The notes under the pieces were generated by a model. That model worked only from the letters and a program-made list of their open reading frames with translations, had not been told where the DNA came from and ran no database searches. Below are positions 60,142-64,000 of a stretch of DNA of 64,000 nucleotides, piece after piece. Every line of letters begins with the position of its first letter. The first letter of the stretch is position 1. Source of the DNA: SZUA-217 sp034658975 (GTDB lineage Bacteria > Actinomycetota > Acidimicrobiia > Spongiisociales > ZC4RG35); NCBI GenBank assembly GCA_034658975.1, contig JAYEGJ010000001.1, positions 36,957 to 100,956 of the forward strand, written 5' to 3'. The position numbers were made by a program, and so were the translations under genes.

Positions 60142-61485
60142 ATGATTGATGAGTCTCTCAATGCTGAAGACGTCTCAGCGATCGCCGAGGAGGCCTACGT
60201 CTACGCCTTCCCCATGTTGATGGGATACCGGTACGGGTATGCAACCTTCCTTCAGCCGGCATCGCCCGCCTATGCCGGTCCACAGAATCAGGGTCCGTAC
60301 GGTGAGGCCGTCACCGCTGACCACACATTCAAAGAGGTCATCACGCCCAATGCCGACACTCCTTACTCCTTCGGCTTGTTGGACCTGCGCGGCGGACCTG
60401 TGGTGTTGACGGTCCCGGAAGTCACTGATCGCTATTACGTGATGCAGTTCGAAGACCTGTTCGGCTATAACGAGCTGTTTGTTGGAAGTAGGGCCACTGG
60501 TTCTGCTGCTGGGTCTTATCTGCTGGTGGGTCCGCGCTGGGATGGTGAGGTGCCCGATGATTTCGTCTCGTCGTTCCGCTTTGAGACCGACCTGGTTTTC
60601 CTGATCGGCCGTACCCAACTGTTGGGTTCTGATGATCAGCCCGCACTTGCCAAGATCATGGAGCAATACCGACTTGAACCGCTCGAGGTGTTTCAGGGTG
60701 GCGAAGCTCCTGCGTTGGAGCCATTTGACTGGCCGCACTGGGACGACGACGCCTCCCGCGATGAGCGGTTCATCGGATACGTGAACACGCTTTTGACGTT
60801 GTGCCAACCAATCCATCCCGACGAGAGAGAACTGTTCGACCGTTTCGCCGGTATCGGTATCGGTCCCGGACTGCCGTTCGACGCCGAGTCGTTGAGCCCG
60901 GACCGCACAGAGGCTCTCGCCCAGGGGGTTGCGTCTGCCCGGGCCAAGATGGCTGAGGTCTCGGAGTCGATGGGCGAGAACATCAACGGTTGGATGTCGA
61001 TGGACCCGTTCGGCAACCGCGAGTTCTACGGCGACGACTACATGAAGCGTGCCGCATCAGCAATGGTCGGGTGGGGAGGCAACGATCGGATCGAGGCCCA
61101 TTATCCAATGGCTCGAACCGATGTGGAGGGCAACCCGTTCGACGGCAACGCCAAGTACCAGCTGACGCTCGGAACCGAGCCTCCGGTTCATGCCTTCTGG
61201 TCGGTGACCATGTACGACACGTCCTATGACGGGACTGCCGGCTACATGGTGGAGAATCCGATCAACCGGTACTTGATCAACTCGACCACCGAGGATTTGA
61301 TCCGAGATGACGATGGTGGGCTCACGATCACCATGCAACGTGATGAACCAACCGATGCCACCGAACGAGCGAACTGGCTGCCAACACCGGACGGACGTTT
61401 CTATCTCGCCTTGAGGATGTACTGGCCCAAGTCGGCGGCGCTCGATGGAACGTGGAACCCGTCACCCGTGGTTCGAGTCGGATGA
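60142..61485 (+). CDS. DUF1254/DUF1214 family protein
   Basis: 447 residues from ATG 60142. N-terminal DUF1254 part: AEEAYVYAFPMLMGYRYGYA, FKEVITPNADTPYSFGLLDL and YYVMQFEDLFGYN. C-terminal DUF1214 part: YQLTLGTEPPVHAFWSVTMY and GRFYLALRMYWPK. The family is soluble or exported with unknown activity; no signal peptide is seen here. Confidence 0.9.
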   Translation: MIDESLNAEDVSAIAEEAYVYAFPMLMGYRYGYATFLQPASPAYAGPQNQGPYGEAVTADHTFKEVITPNADTPYSFGLLDLRGGPVVLTVPEVTDRYYVMQFEDLFGYNELFVGSRATGSAAGSYLLVGPRWDGEVPDDFVSSFRFETDLVFLIGRTQLLGSDDQPALAKIMEQYRLEPLEVFQGGEAPALEPFDWPHWDDDASRDERFIGYVNTLLTLCQPIHPDERELFDRFAGIGIGPGLPFDAESLSPDRTEALAQGVASARAKMAEVSESMGENINGWMSMDPFGNREFYGDDYMKRAASAMVGWGGNDRIEAHYPMARTDVEGNPFDGNAKYQLTLGTEPPVHAFWSVTMYDTSYDGTAGYMVENPINRYLINSTTEDLIRDDDGGLTITMQRDEPTDATERANWLPTPDGRFYLALRMYWPKSAALDGTWNPSPVVRVG

Positions 61486-61523
61486 CACGGTGGAACAGGA
61501 GTCGCACAACATGAGGAGCAACC

Positions 61524-62192
61524 GTGGGTGATGTAATAGGCGAGATCCTCTCTTTCGCAGTTGGCGTTGCGGTGAGTCCGGTGCCGATCGCGGCGGCGAT
61601 CGTGATGTTGTTCACACCGAAAGCGAAGACGAATGCGCCGGTGTTCTTGGCCGGTTGGATCATTGGGTTGTTGGTGGTTGGCTTCATCGTGTTGTTGGTT
61701 CCCGGATTGGAGACGAGCGGTGGCGAGCCGACAACTACCAGCGGAGTCGTCAAGGGCGTCCTCGGTGTGTTGCTTCTGGTGGCCGGCTGGGGAGCGTGGC
61801 GGAAGCGGCCGGGACCAAATGAAACCGCCGAGGCCCCCAAGTGGATCGATGCGATCGACGGCTTCGGCATCGGCAAGTCGTTGGGGATGGGTTTCCTTCT
61901 GTCCGCGGTGAACCCGAAAAACCTGCTGTTGGTAGCGGCGGCAGCAGCAACGATTGCAGCCGCCGGGCTCTCCATAGGCGAGGAGACAGCAACGCTGCTC
62001 ATCTTCACCCTGATCGCTGCGAGCACGATCGCGGTGCCTGTGATCGGATACCTCATCGTTGGTGAGCGCGCCGACGAGGCCTTCGCCAACGCCAAGGACT
62101 GGCTCATCCAGAACAACTCCGTGGTGATGTCGGTCCTGCTTCTCGTCTTCGGCGTGTCGCTTGTCGGCGACGCCATCCAGATCCTGGCCTGA
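61524..62192 (+). CDS. GAP-family membrane protein (Sap-like, LysE-fold)
   Basis: 222 residues from GTG 61524. Six membrane helices: SFAVGVAVSPVPIAAAIVML with the conserved Pro pair, then FLAGWIIGLLVVGFIVLL, GFLLSAVNPKNLLLVAAAAA with the NPKN motif, and ending in VVMSVLLLVFGVSLVGDAI. The family (mycobacterial Gap/Sap) is tied to glycopeptidolipid or small-molecule export; the substrate here is unknown. It follows DUF1254 by 38 bases. Confidence 0.82.
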   Translation: MGDVIGEILSFAVGVAVSPVPIAAAIVMLFTPKAKTNAPVFLAGWIIGLLVVGFIVLLVPGLETSGGEPTTTSGVVKGVLGVLLLVAGWGAWRKRPGPNETAEAPKWIDAIDGFGIGKSLGMGFLLSAVNPKNLLLVAAAAATIAAAGLSIGEETATLLIFTLIAASTIAVPVIGYLIVGERADEAFANAKDWLIQNNSVVMSVLLLVFGVSLVGDAIQILA

Positions 62193-62289
62193 TACCGCTC
62201 TCACGAAGTGAGACCGCTGACCGGGGACATCGCGAGGCGGTGCCGGTCGAGGCCGCGGAGTACATTCGTGGCACCGACCGAAAAGGCGA

Positions 62290-63902
62290 ATGACTGCTCC
62301 GACCAATACCCGTGTCGAATTCAGGACCTGCCCGCTTTGTGAGGCGACGTGCGGTCTGGAGATCACCATCAAGGATGGCAACGTCCAGAGGATTCGTGGC
62401 GACCGTGAGGATGTCTTCTCCCACGGGTTCATCTGTCCCAAGGGCTCGACACTCAAGCAACTCGAAGCCGATCCCGACCGATTGCGGTCACCACAGATCC
62501 GCACCGATGACGGATGGCGTTCCGCAACCTGGGAAGAGGCCTTCGACCTCATCGCCGAACGTCTGACACCGATCATCACCGAGCACGGCAACAACGCCGT
62601 TGGCGTTTATCTGGGCAACCCCAACGTCCACAATCTCTCCGGAATGCTCTACGGCCCGGTTTTCTTGCGTGCATTGCGCACCCAGAATCTCTACACCGCA
62701 GCAACCGTCGATCAAATGCCCAAACACGTCTCCAGCGGGTTCATGTTTGGCCATCCGGACCTCATTCCCGTGCCGGACATAGACCGCACCGATTACCTCC
62801 TCATGCTCGGTGCCGACCCGTATGAGTCGAACGGAAGTCTCGCCACCGCCCCGGACTGGCCGGGACGCCTCGAGGCAATCAAGGAACGTGGCGGCCGTGT
62901 GGTCGTCGTTGATCCTCGTCGCTCGAAGACTGCGGCCAGCGCAAGCGAGCACCTTTCGGTCAGACCGGGCACTGATGCCCTTTTCCTTGCTGCCATCGCC
63001 GCCACTCTGGTTGAAGAGAACCTCATGGCACCTATGCCCGACTTCTTCGATGGTCTCGACAGGGCTGCTACTGCGGTGGCTCCGTTCACACCGGACCGTG
63101 TCGCTGGCGCAACACAGATCGACGCCGACACCACCCGCCGCATCGCCCGGCAGTTGGCAGCGGCTGAATCGGCGGTTGTCTATGGCAGGGTCGGCACCCA
63201 CACCGTGCGCCACGGCACGGTGTCATCGTGGTTGGTCGACCTGATAAACGCTCTCACCGGCAATCTCGACCGACCCGGCGGCGCCATGTTCTCGCGGCCG
63301 GCCACCGAGCGTCCACGAAAGCGCCGTGCCTTCCAGACCGGGCGATGGTCGTCGAGGGTGCGAAGTCTCCCCGAGGTGCGTGGCGAGCTGCCGTGCAGCG
63401 TGATGGCAGAGGAGATCACCACTTCAGGGACAGGACAAATCAAGGCAATGGTCGTGATCGCGGGCAACCCGGTGTCCTCCACGCCCAACGCCGAACGGCT
63501 CGACAATGCCCTGGACGGCCTCGAGTTCATGGTCTCCATCGACCTGTACCGCAACGAAACGAGCCGGAAGGCCGACGTGATCCTCCCTGCCACTTCTCCC
63601 TTGCAGCGGAGTCACTACGACATTGCCTTCAGCGGACTGTCAGTGCGGAATGTCGCCAACTACTCCCCAGCCATCTTCCCCAACGAGGTAGGCATGGAGG
63701 AGTGGGAGATACTGTCCAAGCTCGCTGCGATCGTCACTGGCCAAGGTACGGAGGTCGACTCCTCCCTTGTTGACGACTTCGCATTCACCACGTTCCTCCA
63801 ACAGATGATCGACGACCCGCTGTCACCAGTCCACGGCCGGGATCCCGGCGAGATCATCACGATGATCGGAGAACGTCGTGGTCCCGAACGCTACCAGCAG
63901 TA
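62290..63902 (+). CDS. Molybdopterin oxidoreductase, cut at the right by a chimeric junction
   Basis: About 537 residues remain. The N-terminal 4Fe-4S motif is RTCPLCEATCGLEI with the last Cys in FICPKGS. Molybdopterin-binding blocks follow: NNAVGVYLGNPNVHN, YLLMLGADPYESNGS, RVVVVDPRRSKTA, KAMVVIAGNPVSS and RKADVILPATSPLQ. No Tat signal, so a cytoplasmic formate-dehydrogenase- or nitrate-reductase-like enzyme. The true C-terminus is lost: after RYQQY the reading enters foreign AT-rich DNA. Confidence 0.88.
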
Positions 63903-64000
63903 TCTAAAATTAAGACATCAGCAAACTGTTTTTTAGCTTCAGCGTGTGCGTTCTTGGCAATTTGAATTGGATCTTGATCCGCAGATGATGGGTAGAAAAG
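63903..64000 (-). other. Foreign low-GC fragment of ffh (SRP54), probable assembly chimera
   Basis: The minus strand is open and reads LFYPSSADQDPIQIAKNAHA then EAKKQFADVLILD, the GTPase region of the signal recognition particle protein from a low-GC (gammaproteobacterial-looking) organism. Base composition drops sharply compared with the rest. It does not belong to this genome. Confidence 0.8.

Overview
The window is high-GC bacterial DNA with many GTG starts, stop/start overlaps of the ATGA and GTGA type, and genes typical of Actinobacteria: an F420-dependent nitroreductase-like protein, an FbiD/CofC-type guanylyltransferase for F420, a DUF4244 pilin, and a Tad pilus operon in the same order as the Rv3654c-Rv3661 block of Mycobacterium tuberculosis. 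Topoisomerase I, thymidylate kinase and DNA polymerase III delta' also sit together. An Acidimicrobiia-like or other deep actinobacterial lineage is my inference; nothing here fixes the class.

Layout. 1-711: an M28 peptidase cut by the left edge. 801-3680: a compact redox-looking operon (ferredoxin, three small anchored proteins, ApbE, ferric-reductase-like membrane protein). 3667-8851: housekeeping genes (enoyl-CoA hydratase, HU, GDPD, acetyltransferase, IspD, TyrA). 8944-13514: HAD hydrolase and Tad pilus operon. 13515-14826: a scar of gene tails, a 61-bp exact duplication and a MITE-like repeat. 14827-25823: PolX, F420 enzyme, PhoH, ABC exporter, TopA, Tmk, HolB. 25870-41614: CPBP protease, a sigma factor fused to a membrane domain, membrane pyrophosphatase, tandem histidine phosphatase, RNase HI, FbiD, PgpA, IlvE and GltX.

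At 41648-41723 there is an intact tRNA-Glu. Its last 46 bases are repeated exactly at 58776-58821, next to an integrase remnant. The 17-kb interval between them therefore looks like an old integrated island. It carries a polysaccharide deacetylase, a MalT-type LuxR regulator, a CPBP protease, an adenylate cyclase, universal stress proteins and an NfnAB-like ferredoxin:NADP oxidoreductase pair, plus several pseudogenes. Right of it lie a toxin-antitoxin-like pair, a DUF1254 protein, a GAP-family membrane protein and a molybdopterin oxidoreductase.

The last ~98 bases (63903-64000) are AT-rich and encode, on the minus strand, a piece of Ffh from an unrelated low-GC bacterium. The right end is most likely an assembly chimera, and the molybdopterin gene is cut there.

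The most interesting points are the tandem tRNA-Glu att sites, the CTAG-flanked MITE-like repeat that lands on TAG stop codons, the ApbE/ferredoxin/acidic-protein operon, and the sigma factor with a fused transmembrane anti-sigma-like tail.
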